Counted from the first letter of the stretch, positions 34,238 to 46,752 are shown. The stretch: 64,000 nucleotides of DNA from JASHPR01 sp963749145 (GCA_963749145.1 CAVVLN010000002.1:682001-746000), one strand, 5' to 3'. The notes: generated from the sequence alone by a model not told the origin. Numbers and translations are program-made.

Positions 34238-37200
34238 ATGACCGAGACGACGGCTAGCGGGGCGGCACAGGGCGGGCAGGCGCAAGGCGGGCCAGCGCAG
34301 GGCGGGCTGGGAGCACGCCAGGGACTCACCATCGGCCGCATCAACACCCGCGAGGGCGTTCATCCCTATGACGAGATCACCTGGGAGCGCCGCGACGTCG
34401 TCATGACCAACTGGCGTGACGGATCGGTCAACTTCGAGCAGAAGGGCGTGGAGTTCCCCGACTTCTGGTCGGTCAACGCCACCAACATCGTCACCACCAA
34501 GTACTTCCGCGGCGCGGTGGGCTCGCCGCAACGCGAGTGGAGCCTGAAGCAACTCGTCGACCGGGTGGTCGGGACCTACACGGCGGCCGGGCGGGAGCAC
34601 GGCTACTTCGCCACCGACGCCGACGCGGAGATCTTCTCCCGCGAGCTCACCTACGCGCTCATCCACCAGATCTTCAGCTTCAACTCACCGGTCTGGTTCA
34701 ACGTCGGGACCTCGTCACCGCAGCAGGTGTCGGCCTGCCAGCCTTACGACGCGCTGGTCAGCACCCCGACCGGCGCGGTCTCGATCGGACGGCTTGTGAC
34801 CGAGAGCGCCGTGGGCACCAAGGTGCACGACGCCCACGGCGTGACCCGGGTCATCGCGGTCAAGGCCAACGGCGTCAAGGAGGTGCTGCGGGTGCACACC
34901 GCCGACGGCCAGTCGCTCGACGTCACCCCGGATCACCTGGTCTGGCGCGCGACCGACCTGGTCGTCGGCGAGTTCACCGTGGCCGGCTTCCTGCGCGTGG
35001 GGGACCACCTGCTGCACGTGGCCCCGGACATGGGCGGCTCGGACCGGCAGCTGACCCAGGTCCGCAGGATCGAGCGGCTCGGCGAGATGGAGGTCTACGA
35101 CATCCAGACCGAGAGCGGCGAGTACCTGTCCGGCAGCTCGGCCAGCCTGCGCGTGCACAACTGCTTCATCCTGGCCGTGGACGACACGATGGACTCGATC
35201 CTGGAGTGGTACCGGGAGGAAGGCCTGATCTTCAAGGGCGGCTCGGGCTCGGGGGTCAACCTGTCCCGGATCCGGTCGAGCAAGGAGCTGCTGTCCTCGG
35301 GCGGCACCGCCAGCGGCCCGGTCTCGTTCATGCGCGGCGCCGACGCCTCGGCGGGGACGATCAAGTCGGGCGGCGCCACCCGGCGCGCGGCCAAGATGGT
35401 GGTCCTCGACGTCGACCATCCCGACGTCGAGGAGTTCATCGTGACCAAGGCCCGTGAGGAGGAGAAGATCCGGGTTCTGCGCGACGCGGGCTTCGACATG
35501 GACCTCGGCGGCAAGGACATCGTCAGCGTCCAGTACCAGAACGCCAACAACTCGGTCCGGGTCAGCGACGAGTTCATGCGGGCCGTCGAGGCCAGCGACA
35601 CGTTCGGCCTGGCCGCCCGGCGCACCGGCGAGGTCGTGCAGACCGTGGACGCGAAGACGCTGTTCCGGAAGATGGCTCAGGCGGCCTGGGAATGCGCCGA
35701 CCCGGGCATCCAGTACGACAGCACGATCAACGACTGGCACACCTGCCCGGAATCCGGACGGATCACGGCTAGTAATCCGTGCTTCCCGGCGGACCAGCGC
35801 GTGGTCACCGACCGGGGACTGATCCGGATCGGCGACCTGGTGGCGCGCGCGGCCGTGGGGGAGCGGTTCGCCGTTTACACCAACGACGTCACCTCCGAGT
35901 CCGATCCGGCTGAGCGGGTCGTCGCGACCCCCCCGACGCGGTACATGGTCACCGGGACGAACGAGATCGTCGAGCTGCGCTTCTCCGATGGCTCGCGGCT
36001 GCGCTGCACTCCCGGGCACCGGGTATGGACCGCCAACCGAGGATGGGTGCACGCCGAGGACCTGACCGCCGACGATCGTGTCGTGCGGTCGCTGCAGCAC
36101 GCCCCGAGGTCCTTCGCTTCCCCGCGGATCCCGGAGAACGCCGTCGCCGCCGCCCGGGCGGTGGCGTCGCGCAAGCCGATTGCCCTGCCGGAGAAGTGGA
36201 ACGAGGAGTTCGGTCATTACCTCGGCTGGCTGGTCGGAGATGGATGCGTCACCGACTCGACCGTGGTCACCGTGTACGGCAGCGATGACGACCGGGCCGA
36301 GGCCATGCCGCTGCACCGGGAGCTGATCACCAGCATCACGGGATTCGAGGTCAAGCCGAGCGTTCAGGCGAACGGCACCCAGCAGCTCCGAGTCACCCGG
36401 CGTGCGTTCCAGGCCTTTGTCCGGGCCCTGGGCGTGTCGTCGGGCCGGGCACCGGACAAGCGCGTGCCCGATGCGATCTTCGAGGCACCGGAGGAGACCC
36501 TGATCGGGTTCCTCCAGGGCCTGTTCGACGCCGACGGCTGCGCCGTCAGCATGAAGAACGGAACCCGCTACGTCGGCCTCGGCAGCCGCTCCGAGGAGCT
36601 GCTGCTCGGCGTCCAGGAACTGCTCGGCTCGCTCGGGATCGCCAGCCAGATCTACCGCACCGGCATCAAGCAGGACAGCTTCAGCTACATCCGCAAGGAC
36701 GGTTCCGTTGCCAGCTACGGCTCCGACGGGCCCAGCTTCGACTTGCGGATCACCGGGCGGTCGCTGCGGGAGTTCGGGGCGAGGATCGGGTTCAGCCTGG
36801 CCAGCAAGGAGCGGAAGCTCCTCAAGATCATTGCCTCGACCACCTACTACCACACCGACGAGACCGTGCACCTCGTCTCGAGAGAGTCCCGAGGGTTCGA
36901 GACCACGTACAACCTCACCGAGCCGCGCAATCACTCCTACGTCGTCGGCGGGGTTGTCGTCGCCAACTGCTCGGAGTATGTCCACCTCGATAACTCGTCG
37001 TGCAACCTGGCCAGCATCAACCTGCTCAAGTTCCTGCGCGATGACGACACGTTCGACGTCGAGCGGTTCGAGAAGATCACCGAGCTGATCATCACGGCGA
37101 TGGACATCTCGATCTGCTTCGCCGACTTCCCGACCGAGAAGATCACGGCCATCACCCGGGCCTACCGGCAGCTGGGCATCGGCTACGCCAATCTCGGCGC

Positions 37201-40012
37201 GCTGTTGATGGCCACCGGGCACGCCTACGACTCCGAGGGCGGCCGGGCCATCGCCGCCGCGATCACCTCGCTGATGACGGGCACCGCCTACCGGCGTTCC
37301 GCCGAGCTGGCCGCGGTCGTGGGCCCGTACGACGGCTACGCCCGCAACGCGACCGCGCACAAGCGGGTGATGCGCAAGCACGCCGAGGCGAACGCCGAGA
37401 TCAAGACGCTGGGGGGCATTGAGGAGACCGTACTCGCCGCCGCCAACCAGGCCTGGGGGCAATGCCTCGAAATAGGGGAGAAGAACGGTTACCGGAACGC
37501 CCAGGCCAGCCTGCTGGCGCCGACCGGCTGCCTGACGGGTGAGGCTCTCGTCACGACCGACCGCGGGCTCGCGCGTCTGTCAGAGCTGGGAGACGCCTAC
37601 GGTGATCGCTGGCAGGATCTTGAGCTGGCGGTATCCACCGACGATGGCCCACGCCCGGCCACGAGATTCTTCGTCAACGGCGAGGAGCCGACCCGCCGCA
37701 TCCTAACCGAGGGCGGCTATCAGATCCAGGGAACACTGGCCCACCGGGTCAAGGTGGTAAACCCGGGCTCGGGCGCCTGGGAATGGAAGCGCCTCGCTGA
37801 CGTCGCCGCCGGTGACGTGGTTCCGGTACAGCTTGGCCGCCTGGTTGGCGAGGCGCGGCGGGTTTCGCTTCCGATTCTCGACCAGGCGTACTACACCGAT
37901 GACCGTCACGTGCGCGTGCCCGATGTGGTGACCACCGAACTGGCTGAGCTCGTCGGCTATTTCATGGGCGATGGCAGCCTGCATGCCAAGGGAATCCGCT
38001 TCTGCGTAGCCGACACCGATCTCGATGTCCTGGCCCGTCTCGAGGTGCTCGCCAAGGGACTGTTCGGCCTGGAGCCAGTCGTGAGCCAGCAATCCGGCTA
38101 CCAGGAGGTGACTCTCCAGTCCGTGCGCCTGGCCCGCTGGTGGCAGGCGGCAGGTTTCGCCAAGAGCCTCCCCGAGGAGGGGCACACCGGCAAGGGCTGG
38201 GTTCCCAGGATCCCCTCGGCGATTCTGGAAGCCAACGCGGCCACCGTTTATGCCGCGTTCCTGCGCGGGCTCTTCGAGGCCGACGGAACAGTCCTGGATG
38301 GGGTGCCGAGCGTGTCCACGGCGAGCGAGTCGTTCGCTGCGGAAGTGCGAATGGCGCTGCTGGCGCTCGGCCTGGCGACGACGACCAGGCAGACGACCAG
38401 CGGCTGGGGCGGCCCCATTCTCCAGGTGCGGCTGCGTAACGTTGATCATGCGCTGAACTTCGCCGAGCTGGTCGGCTTCATCGGCGAGCGCAAGTCTCAG
38501 CAGCTGGTCTTCCTCGAGCCAGACTCGTCGGCCAAGAAGGACTACGTCTACCTGCCCCGGCAGGCCTGGAATGAGCTGGCACCGGTCGGGCACCCGTTGC
38601 ACGGCACGATCACTCAGTCGGTCTACAAGTACCACGGCGTTCCCCGGATGCTGGCTCGCCGCCTTTTCCAGGAGAGGCGAGACCAGCGGCTAGAGCACGC
38701 GCTGGGCTACCTCTTCGAGCGAGTGGCGAGCAATGAGGACGGCGGGATCCAGCCGACCTACGACCTGTCCGTACCAGACAACGTGACCTACGTGGCCAAC
38801 GGCATGGTGAGTCACAACACCATCGGGCTCATGATGGACTGCGACACCACCGGGGTCGAGCCGGACCTGGCCTTGGTCAAGTTCAAGAAGCTGGTCGGCG
38901 GCGGGTCCATGCAGATCGTCAACCAGACGGTGCCGCGGGCGCTGAAGAACCTCGGCTACCAGCCCGAGCAGGCCGAGGCGATCATCGAGTTCATCTCCGA
39001 GCACGGGCACGTGGTCGGCGCGCCCGGGCTGCGGCCCGAGCACTACGAGGTGTTCGACTGCGCGATGGGGGAGCGCGCGATCGGCCCGATGGGCCACGTC
39101 CGGATGATGGCCGCCGTCCAGCCCGCGCTCTCCGGCGCCATTTCGAAAACTGTTAATCTTCCAGAAAGCGCCACAATAGAGGACATCGAGCAGATCTACT
39201 TCGAGGGCTGGAAGCTCGGCCTGAAGGCGCTGGCGATCTACCGCGACAACTGCAAGGTGGGCCAGCCGCTGTCGGTGGCCAAGAAGAAGCCGGCCGAGGC
39301 CGAGGCCACGGTGGCCGAGGCGGCCCCGCACGAGATCAGGCCGGTGCGGCGGCGCCTGCCCAAGCAGCGGACGGCCACGGTGACCCGGTTCTCGGTGGCC
39401 GGCGCGGAAGGCTACATGACCGCGTCCAGCTACCCGGGCGACGGGATCGGCGAGGTCTTCCTCAAGCTCGGCAAGCAGGGCTCGACCCTGGCCGGGGTGA
39501 TGGACGCGTTCTCGATCGCGATATCGGTCGGCCTGCAGTACGGCATCCCGCTGGAGTCGTACGTGGCCAAGTTCACCAACATGCGGTTCGACCCGGCCGG
39601 GATCACCGACGACCCCGACATCCGGATGGCCAGCTCGGTGATGGACTACATCTTCCGTCGCCTGGCTCTCGACCACCTGTCCTACGACGAGCGGTCCGAG
39701 CTGGGCATCCTGTCGGTCGCCGAGCGCACGGCCGCGCTGGCGGGCGGGGACCCGGCGGCCGCGGCGGACGAGGTGGACCCGGACGAGCTCGCCCAGTCCG
39801 TCCCGGTCGAACCGCAACCAGAAGCCCACGACCCGGCACGCACCGCCACTCCCGCATCGCCGTCCGCGCCGCATAGCTCCACCGAGCTCGTGGAAACCCA
39901 GCAGGGGCGCAGTGCCGACGCGCCGCTCTGCCTGAACTGCGGCACCAAGATGCGGCCGGCGGGCAGCTGCTACGTGTGCGAGGGCTGCGGCTCCACCAGC
40001 GGCTGCAGCTAG
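34238..40012 (+). CDS. nrdJ: Vitamin B12-dependent ribonucleoside-diphosphate reductase with three inteins
   Basis: This is a 1924-codon precursor of the class II (adenosylcobalamin) reductase making deoxyribonucleotides in the cytosol. Removing inteins at residues 167-308, 515-910 and 1098-1527 leaves about 956 residues, a normal NrdJ. The exteins join seamlessly: QVSA/CFILAVDDTMDS, ITASNP/CSEYVHLDNSSCNL and LLAPTG/TIGLMMDCDTTG. The C-terminus holds the Cys cluster CLNCGTKMRPAGSCYVCEGC with a final SGCS, likely the redox tail. The ATG at 34238 follows GAAGGGGGAAACG. A Gly/Gln repeat lies at the N-terminus. It is cotranscribed with nrdR. Confidence 0.97.
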   Translation: MTETTASGAAQGGQAQGGPAQGGLGARQGLTIGRINTREGVHPYDEITWERRDVVMTNWRDGSVNFEQKGVEFPDFWSVNATNIVTTKYFRGAVGSPQREWSLKQLVDRVVGTYTAAGREHGYFATDADAEIFSRELTYALIHQIFSFNSPVWFNVGTSSPQQVSACQPYDALVSTPTGAVSIGRLVTESAVGTKVHDAHGVTRVIAVKANGVKEVLRVHTADGQSLDVTPDHLVWRATDLVVGEFTVAGFLRVGDHLLHVAPDMGGSDRQLTQVRRIERLGEMEVYDIQTESGEYLSGSSASLRVHNCFILAVDDTMDSILEWYREEGLIFKGGSGSGVNLSRIRSSKELLSSGGTASGPVSFMRGADASAGTIKSGGATRRAAKMVVLDVDHPDVEEFIVTKAREEEKIRVLRDAGFDMDLGGKDIVSVQYQNANNSVRVSDEFMRAVEASDTFGLAARRTGEVVQTVDAKTLFRKMAQAAWECADPGIQYDSTINDWHTCPESGRITASNPCFPADQRVVTDRGLIRIGDLVARAAVGERFAVYTNDVTSESDPAERVVATPPTRYMVTGTNEIVELRFSDGSRLRCTPGHRVWTANRGWVHAEDLTADDRVVRSLQHAPRSFASPRIPENAVAAARAVASRKPIALPEKWNEEFGHYLGWLVGDGCVTDSTVVTVYGSDDDRAEAMPLHRELITSITGFEVKPSVQANGTQQLRVTRRAFQAFVRALGVSSGRAPDKRVPDAIFEAPEETLIGFLQGLFDADGCAVSMKNGTRYVGLGSRSEELLLGVQELLGSLGIASQIYRTGIKQDSFSYIRKDGSVASYGSDGPSFDLRITGRSLREFGARIGFSLASKERKLLKIIASTTYYHTDETVHLVSRESRGFETTYNLTEPRNHSYVVGGVVVANCSEYVHLDNSSCNLASINLLKFLRDDDTFDVERFEKITELIITAMDISICFADFPTEKITAITRAYRQLGIGYANLGALLMATGHAYDSEGGRAIAAAITSLMTGTAYRRSAELAAVVGPYDGYARNATAHKRVMRKHAEANAEIKTLGGIEETVLAAANQAWGQCLEIGEKNGYRNAQASLLAPTGCLTGEALVTTDRGLARLSELGDAYGDRWQDLELAVSTDDGPRPATRFFVNGEEPTRRILTEGGYQIQGTLAHRVKVVNPGSGAWEWKRLADVAAGDVVPVQLGRLVGEARRVSLPILDQAYYTDDRHVRVPDVVTTELAELVGYFMGDGSLHAKGIRFCVADTDLDVLARLEVLAKGLFGLEPVVSQQSGYQEVTLQSVRLARWWQAAGFAKSLPEEGHTGKGWVPRIPSAILEANAATVYAAFLRGLFEADGTVLDGVPSVSTASESFAAEVRMALLALGLATTTRQTTSGWGGPILQVRLRNVDHALNFAELVGFIGERKSQQLVFLEPDSSAKKDYVYLPRQAWNELAPVGHPLHGTITQSVYKYHGVPRMLARRLFQERRDQRLEHALGYLFERVASNEDGGIQPTYDLSVPDNVTYVANGMVSHNTIGLMMDCDTTGVEPDLALVKFKKLVGGGSMQIVNQTVPRALKNLGYQPEQAEAIIEFISEHGHVVGAPGLRPEHYEVFDCAMGERAIGPMGHVRMMAAVQPALSGAISKTVNLPESATIEDIEQIYFEGWKLGLKALAIYRDNCKVGQPLSVAKKKPAEAEATVAEAAPHEIRPVRRRLPKQRTATVTRFSVAGAEGYMTASSYPGDGIGEVFLKLGKQGSTLAGVMDAFSIAISVGLQYGIPLESYVAKFTNMRFDPAGITDDPDIRMASSVMDYIFRRLALDHLSYDERSELGILSVAERTAALAGGDPAAAADEVDPDELAQSVPVEPQPEAHDPARTATPASPSAPHSSTELVETQQGRSADAPLCLNCGTKMRPAGSCYVCEGCGSTSGCS
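34736..35161 (+). other. Intein 1 in NrdJ, mini-intein without endonuclease
   Basis: This 142-residue insert begins CQPYDALVSTPTGAVSIGRL (Cys1, block A). Block B is LDVTPDHLVW (TxxH). It ends in YDIQTESGEYL and then LRVHN before extein Cys. The penultimate His and terminal Asn are intact. No LAGLIDADG motif is present, so it can splice but not home. Splice junction: SA/C...HN/CFIL. Confidence 0.92.
35780..36967 (+). other. Intein 2 in NrdJ with LAGLIDADG homing endonuclease
   Basis: This 396-residue insert begins CFPADQRVVTDRGLIRIGDL, has block B LRCTPGHRVW and ends NHSYVVGGVVVAN before extein Cys. The penultimate residue is Ala instead of His, a tolerated variant in some inteins. Two endonuclease motifs, HYLGWLVGDG (about 36215) and FLQGLFDADG (about 36510), keep their acidic residues. 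It may be an active homing element inserted at the conserved NP/CSEY site. Confidence 0.92.
37529..38818 (+). other. Intein 3 in NrdJ with LAGLIDADG homing endonuclease
   Basis: This 430-residue insert begins CLTGEALVTTDRGLARLSEL, has block B IQGTLAHRVKV and ends DNVTYVANGMVSHN before extein Thr. Endonuclease motifs are LVGYFMGDGSL (about 37945) and FLRGLFEADGTV (about 38257). Its base composition looks slightly less GC-rich than the exteins, in keeping with later arrival. The insertion point is the active-site strand APTG/TIGL. Confidence 0.92.
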
Positions 40013-40060
40013 TCAGGCGTCCCGAAAAGACTGGGACCGATGTGCCCGCGCCGCGGCCGG

Positions 40061-40765
40061 TCAGCGCCCGGCTGCGGGCGGCTTCTGGGCCAGGAATGCG
40101 CGCACCAGGGCGTTGAAGACGAAGTAGTTGGGGATCTGGCTCACCTGCGCCTTCTTCCACGCCAGCCACTTGCCTGCCTTCTTCACCGACACGATGCCCT
40201 GCCGGGTGCTGACCTCCTCGATCTCGCTCCACGGCAGGCACTGGTCCCCGGCCACGAGGCCGCCGGGGCACACCGTCAGCGGCCCGAACGAGACGGCCTG
40301 CCCGGCGTTCAGGCGGTCGATGGCCCCGGGCAGCTGGGCCCGGGTCACCCCGGTCTCCAGCAGCCGGCCGAGCTGCTCGATCGTCACCAGCGTGGTGGCC
40401 TGCGGGGCGGGCGCCAGCCGCACCGCCCCGCTCTCCCGGGCGCGGCGGTTCGGGAGCGAGCCGCGGAAGGTCCGGGACCGGCCGTCGGCCAGCCGCAGCG
40501 TGTAGCGGTAATCGGTGTAGATCGCGGCCGCGTTGCTGGAGTGGCGGGTGATGGCCTGCCAGACATGCGTGACCTCGCCCCAGCCCGCGCTGACCTGCTC
40601 GTCCCCGTCGACCCAGCGGACGCCCCCGGGGTACACGAAGAACCGCAGCGACCGGCCTTCGGCGAGGTCCCGGCGCCGTCTGGTCCCCATGAAAAGCTTC
40701 GCGAGTCCCTTCCATTCGGGAACCCACGCGAACTCAGGCAGCTCACCCGAGTCTGGCCCGCTCAC
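40061..40765 (-). CDS. PH-domain-like protein of unknown function (DUF6585-like)
   Basis: This 234-residue soluble protein starts with GTG at 40765. Two similar beta-rich halves are seen. RSLRFFVYPGGVRWVDGDEQ, GWGEVTHVWQAI and YRYTLRLADG form the first; GPLTVCPGGLVAGDQCLPWS, EIEEVSTRQGIVSVKKAGKW and QIPNYFVFNALVRAFL form the second. This pattern matches actinobacterial DUF6585-like proteins built of PH-like folds. No catalytic motif is present. It lies between convergent nrdJ and the glycyl-tRNA synthetase gene on its own strand, with no clear partner. Confidence 0.7.
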   Translation of the reverse strand: MSGPDSGELPEFAWVPEWKGLAKLFMGTRRRRDLAEGRSLRFFVYPGGVRWVDGDEQVSAGWGEVTHVWQAITRHSSNAAAIYTDYRYTLRLADGRSRTFRGSLPNRRARESGAVRLAPAPQATTLVTIEQLGRLLETGVTRAQLPGAIDRLNAGQAVSFGPLTVCPGGLVAGDQCLPWSEIEEVSTRQGIVSVKKAGKWLAWKKAQVSQIPNYFVFNALVRAFLAQKPPAAGR

Positions 40766-40850
40766 GTTTCATTAGTTTAATGGGCATCACGGTAGTTTTC
40801 GGGCGGGCTGTTCGAAGGGGCGGTCCGTGGCGCGAAGCGGCTTCGGTCCG

Positions 40851-43868
<3,018 letters not shown>

Positions 43869-43880
43869 CGGAGAAACCCC

Positions 43881-44077
43881 TTAGCGTCCAGGGAGGTAGG
43901 CCGCGGGCTTGACCCGGCGGCCGGCGGTCCAGACCCCGGTCACGTGTCCGGGGTCGGCGATCACCGAGATGTCGGCGAGCGGGTCGGCGTCCAGGGTGAT
44001 CACGTCGGCGTCGTAACGCCGTCGCGCACCGGGTCGCCACGGCCCGGAATGAGCAGGTCGGCCGTGATCCGCTGCAT
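43881..44077 (-). pseudogene. Amidohydrolase remnant: both ends kept, middle deleted
   Basis: An ATG at 44077 starts QRITADLLIPGRGDPVRDG, the N-terminal strand of imidazolonepropionase-like amidohydrolases. After about 20 codons the sequence jumps, with a frame change near 44010-44020, to YDADVITLDADPLADISVIA and VTGVWTAGRRVKPAAYLPGR. That is the family C-terminus (DAD-LD-DPL-DI ... V-G--VK). The barrel and all metal-binding His/Asp residues, about 350 codons, are missing. It is a dead gene 12 nt upstream of the glycyl-tRNA synthetase start on the same strand. Confidence 0.75.
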
Positions 44078-44274
44078 CGGTCCTCCGTCCGGGCCCCGGC
44101 CGGGCCCGCGGCCCGGGCCGGCCATTCCTGGGCAATGGTGCCACGACGGTGAGGGCGACATGACGGCGGCGCGGCCGGCCCGATCGGCCGTCAATTTTCT
44201 CTGAGCTATCCGAATGTGCGCTGTCGTATGCCGTTGGTAATGCGCTATACAGGTCTGGAGTGCGAGGGAGCAGT

Positions 44275-46752
44275 ATGCGGACGGACGAGGGATTTCTGTC
44301 CTTGCGCGGTCGGCGGGTCGTGCAAGGCGGGGTCTCCCGCATTCACCGGGCATTCTCAGCTGCCCCACTACTTCTCAAGATCCTCATGCTTGTCGCCCTG
44401 GTCTTCGTTTTCCCGACGGCCCTGGTGATCCTGATCCCCGTGGCCCTGCTGGCCGGGCTGGTCTACGCGCCGTTCGCGGTGTCGGCCGCGCACCGCGGCG
44501 TGCTGGCGTCGCTGGCCGTGGCCGTGTGGGGCCTGGTGCTCGTCTCCGGGCTGTCCGGCGGGTACAAGCCCTGGCTGGCCGCGCTGCTCGTGCTGCCGTT
44601 CGTCGTGGCCGCGGCCGCGCACCAGGGCACGCTCGGCGGCTGGTTCGTGCCGTGCCGCACCGTGGCCTGGACGCTCGGCTGGGCCCTGCCGGTCGGCATC
44701 CTCACCTGGCGGCTGGCCAAGAGCCAGCCGTTCGCCGGCCCGGTCGTCGCCTGGGTGATCGCGGGCGCCGTGCTCGGCTGGCGGCTGGCCAAGTCCTGGC
44801 AGGAGGACCGCGAGTACGGCCGCCAGCAGGCCCGCGGCGCGCTGGCGGCGCCCTACGGCTGGCCCCCGCCCCGCGACGCCGGGTCCGGGGCCGCGCCGGG
44901 AACCCGCACGGCCGGGCCCGCCGGCCCGCGCCCGCGCGGCGGCGGCCGGGCCGCGGCCGCCGAGCTGATCCGGGCCCAGCCCGACGCTCCCGTGCCCCCG
45001 CCCGGCGCCGACGGTCACGACCGCTCGGGCGCGCCGCCGGAGATCACGGTGGACGAGGCCATGGCCGAGCTGGACAACATGATCGGCCTGACCGCGGTCA
45101 AGGACCAGATCAGGTCGATCGCCGCGTCGATCGAGGCGGCGCGCAGGCGCGCGGTGGCCGGGTACGCGACCGACAAGCCCATGCAGCACATGGTGTTCCT
45201 CGGGCCGCCGGGCACCGGCAAGACGGCGGTGGCCCGCATCGTGGCCAGGATCTTCTACGCGTTCGGGCTGCTGGACACGCCCGCGGTGGTCGAGGCGCAC
45301 CGGGCCGACCTGGTCGGCGAGTACCTGGGCGCCACCGCGATCAAGACCAACGACCTGATCGACTCGGCCCTGGGCGGGGTGCTGTTCATCGACGAGGCCT
45401 ACAGCCTGGTGAACGACGGGGACGGGCAGGGCGACCGGTTCGGCGCCGAGGCCGTCCAGGCGCTGCTCACGCGGGCCGAGGACGACCGCGACAACCTGAT
45501 CATCATCCTGGCCGGGTACGAGCGGCAGATGGAGAACTTCCTGGCCAGCAACCCCGGGCTGACGTCGCGGTTCGCGGTCCGGGTGAAGTTCCCCGGCTAC
45601 ACCTCGGCCGAGCTGCTGTCCCTGGCCGACCTGGCCATCGAGCGACGGGGTGAGCTGCTCGACCCCGACGCCCGGCCGGTGCTGTGGCGGCTGTTCGAGG
45701 ACGTGGGCCGGCGCCGGATCGCCGACGAGCTCGGCAACGGGCGGTTCGTGCGCAGCCTGCTGGAGAAGGCCGGTCAGGCCCGGGACGTCCGGGTGATGAG
45801 CGCCGCGGCCGAGCCGACGCCGGCCGACCTGGTGACCCTGCGCGGCGGCGACCTCGAGCAGGCCTTCGCCGAGCTGACCACCCGGTTCCGCGGCTACGGC
45901 GAGACGCCGACGCTGGAGAGCGCGCTGGCCGAGCTGGACGCGCTGATCGGCCTGGAGCCGGTCAAGCGCCAGGTGCACGAGATAGCCGCGCAGCTGAAGG
46001 TGGCCCGGCTGCGCGACGCGCACGGGCTGGCCAGCGCGCCGCCGGCCCGGCACTTCGTGTTCACCGGCCCGCCGGGCACCGGCAAGACCACCGTGGCCAG
46101 GATCCTGGGCCGGATCTTCGCCGCGCTCGGGCTGCTGGTGCGGCCGAGCGTGGTCGAGGCGCACCGCGCCGACCTGGTCGGCGAGCACCTGGGCTCGACC
46201 GCGATCAAGACCAACAAGCTGATCGACTCGGCGCTGGGCGGGGTGCTGTTCATCGACGAGGCCTACGCGCTGTACAACGAGGGCTACTCGGGGGGCGACG
46301 CGTTCGGCTCCGAGGCGGTCGCCGCGCTGCTCAAGCGGGCCGAGGACGACCGGGACCGGCTGGTGATCGTGCTGGCCGGCTACACCGCGGACATGGACCG
46401 GTTCCTGCGCAGCAACCCGGGCCTGGCGTCCCGGTTCGGCGTGCGGATCTCGTTCCCCAGCTACTCGCCGCCGGAGCTGACCAGCATCGCCGAGGTGATC
46501 GCGCAGCACGCCGGGGACAGCTTCGACCCCGACGCCGGGCCGGTGCTGGACCAGATCTTCGGCGACGCCTGTGAGCACCATAAGATCGACGAGCTCGGCA
46601 ACGGCCGGTTCGCGCGCTCGCTGTTCGAGCGCGCCTGCGCGGTGCGGGACCTGCGGGTCGCCCAGCTCGGCGAGTTCGCCAGCCCGGCCGACCTCACCAC
46701 GGTCGCGGCCGCCGACCTGCTCTCCGCCTACCGCGAGATCGGCCCCGGGTAG
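44275..46752 (+). CDS. Membrane-anchored tandem AAA+ ATPase of the CbxX/CfxQ family
   Basis: This 825-residue protein has four or five membrane segments in the first 175 residues, an Ala/Pro/Gly linker, and two CbxX/CfxQ-type AAA+ modules. Module 1 has Walker A GPPGTGKTAVARIV (about 312) and Walker B GVLFIDEAYSL (about 369). Module 2 has GPPGTGKTTVARIL (about 598) and GVLFIDEAYAL (about 656). Both contain EAHRADLVGE and SRF arginine-finger segments. Family members include CbbX (red-type RuBisCO activase), SpoVK and EccA of type VII secretion. The role here is unknown, and the membrane part argues against a plain CbbX. The ATG follows GAGGGAG. Confidence 0.88.
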   Translation: MRTDEGFLSLRGRRVVQGGVSRIHRAFSAAPLLLKILMLVALVFVFPTALVILIPVALLAGLVYAPFAVSAAHRGVLASLAVAVWGLVLVSGLSGGYKPWLAALLVLPFVVAAAAHQGTLGGWFVPCRTVAWTLGWALPVGILTWRLAKSQPFAGPVVAWVIAGAVLGWRLAKSWQEDREYGRQQARGALAAPYGWPPPRDAGSGAAPGTRTAGPAGPRPRGGGRAAAAELIRAQPDAPVPPPGADGHDRSGAPPEITVDEAMAELDNMIGLTAVKDQIRSIAASIEAARRRAVAGYATDKPMQHMVFLGPPGTGKTAVARIVARIFYAFGLLDTPAVVEAHRADLVGEYLGATAIKTNDLIDSALGGVLFIDEAYSLVNDGDGQGDRFGAEAVQALLTRAEDDRDNLIIILAGYERQMENFLASNPGLTSRFAVRVKFPGYTSAELLSLADLAIERRGELLDPDARPVLWRLFEDVGRRRIADELGNGRFVRSLLEKAGQARDVRVMSAAAEPTPADLVTLRGGDLEQAFAELTTRFRGYGETPTLESALAELDALIGLEPVKRQVHEIAAQLKVARLRDAHGLASAPPARHFVFTGPPGTGKTTVARILGRIFAALGLLVRPSVVEAHRADLVGEHLGSTAIKTNKLIDSALGGVLFIDEAYALYNEGYSGGDAFGSEAVAALLKRAEDDRDRLVIVLAGYTADMDRFLRSNPGLASRFGVRISFPSYSPPELTSIAEVIAQHAGDSFDPDAGPVLDQIFGDACEHHKIDELGNGRFARSLFERACAVRDLRVAQLGEFASPADLTTVAAADLLSAYREIGPG

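Noticed and set aside
34715..37462. A 915-codon open frame antisense to nrdJ
   Set aside because: It lies wholly opposite a highly conserved coding region and has no family features.
44078..44274. tRNA or small RNA before the AAA+ gene
   Set aside because: No cloverleaf or conserved fold could be made out. TATACA at 44246 may be a promoter element but has no matching -35.
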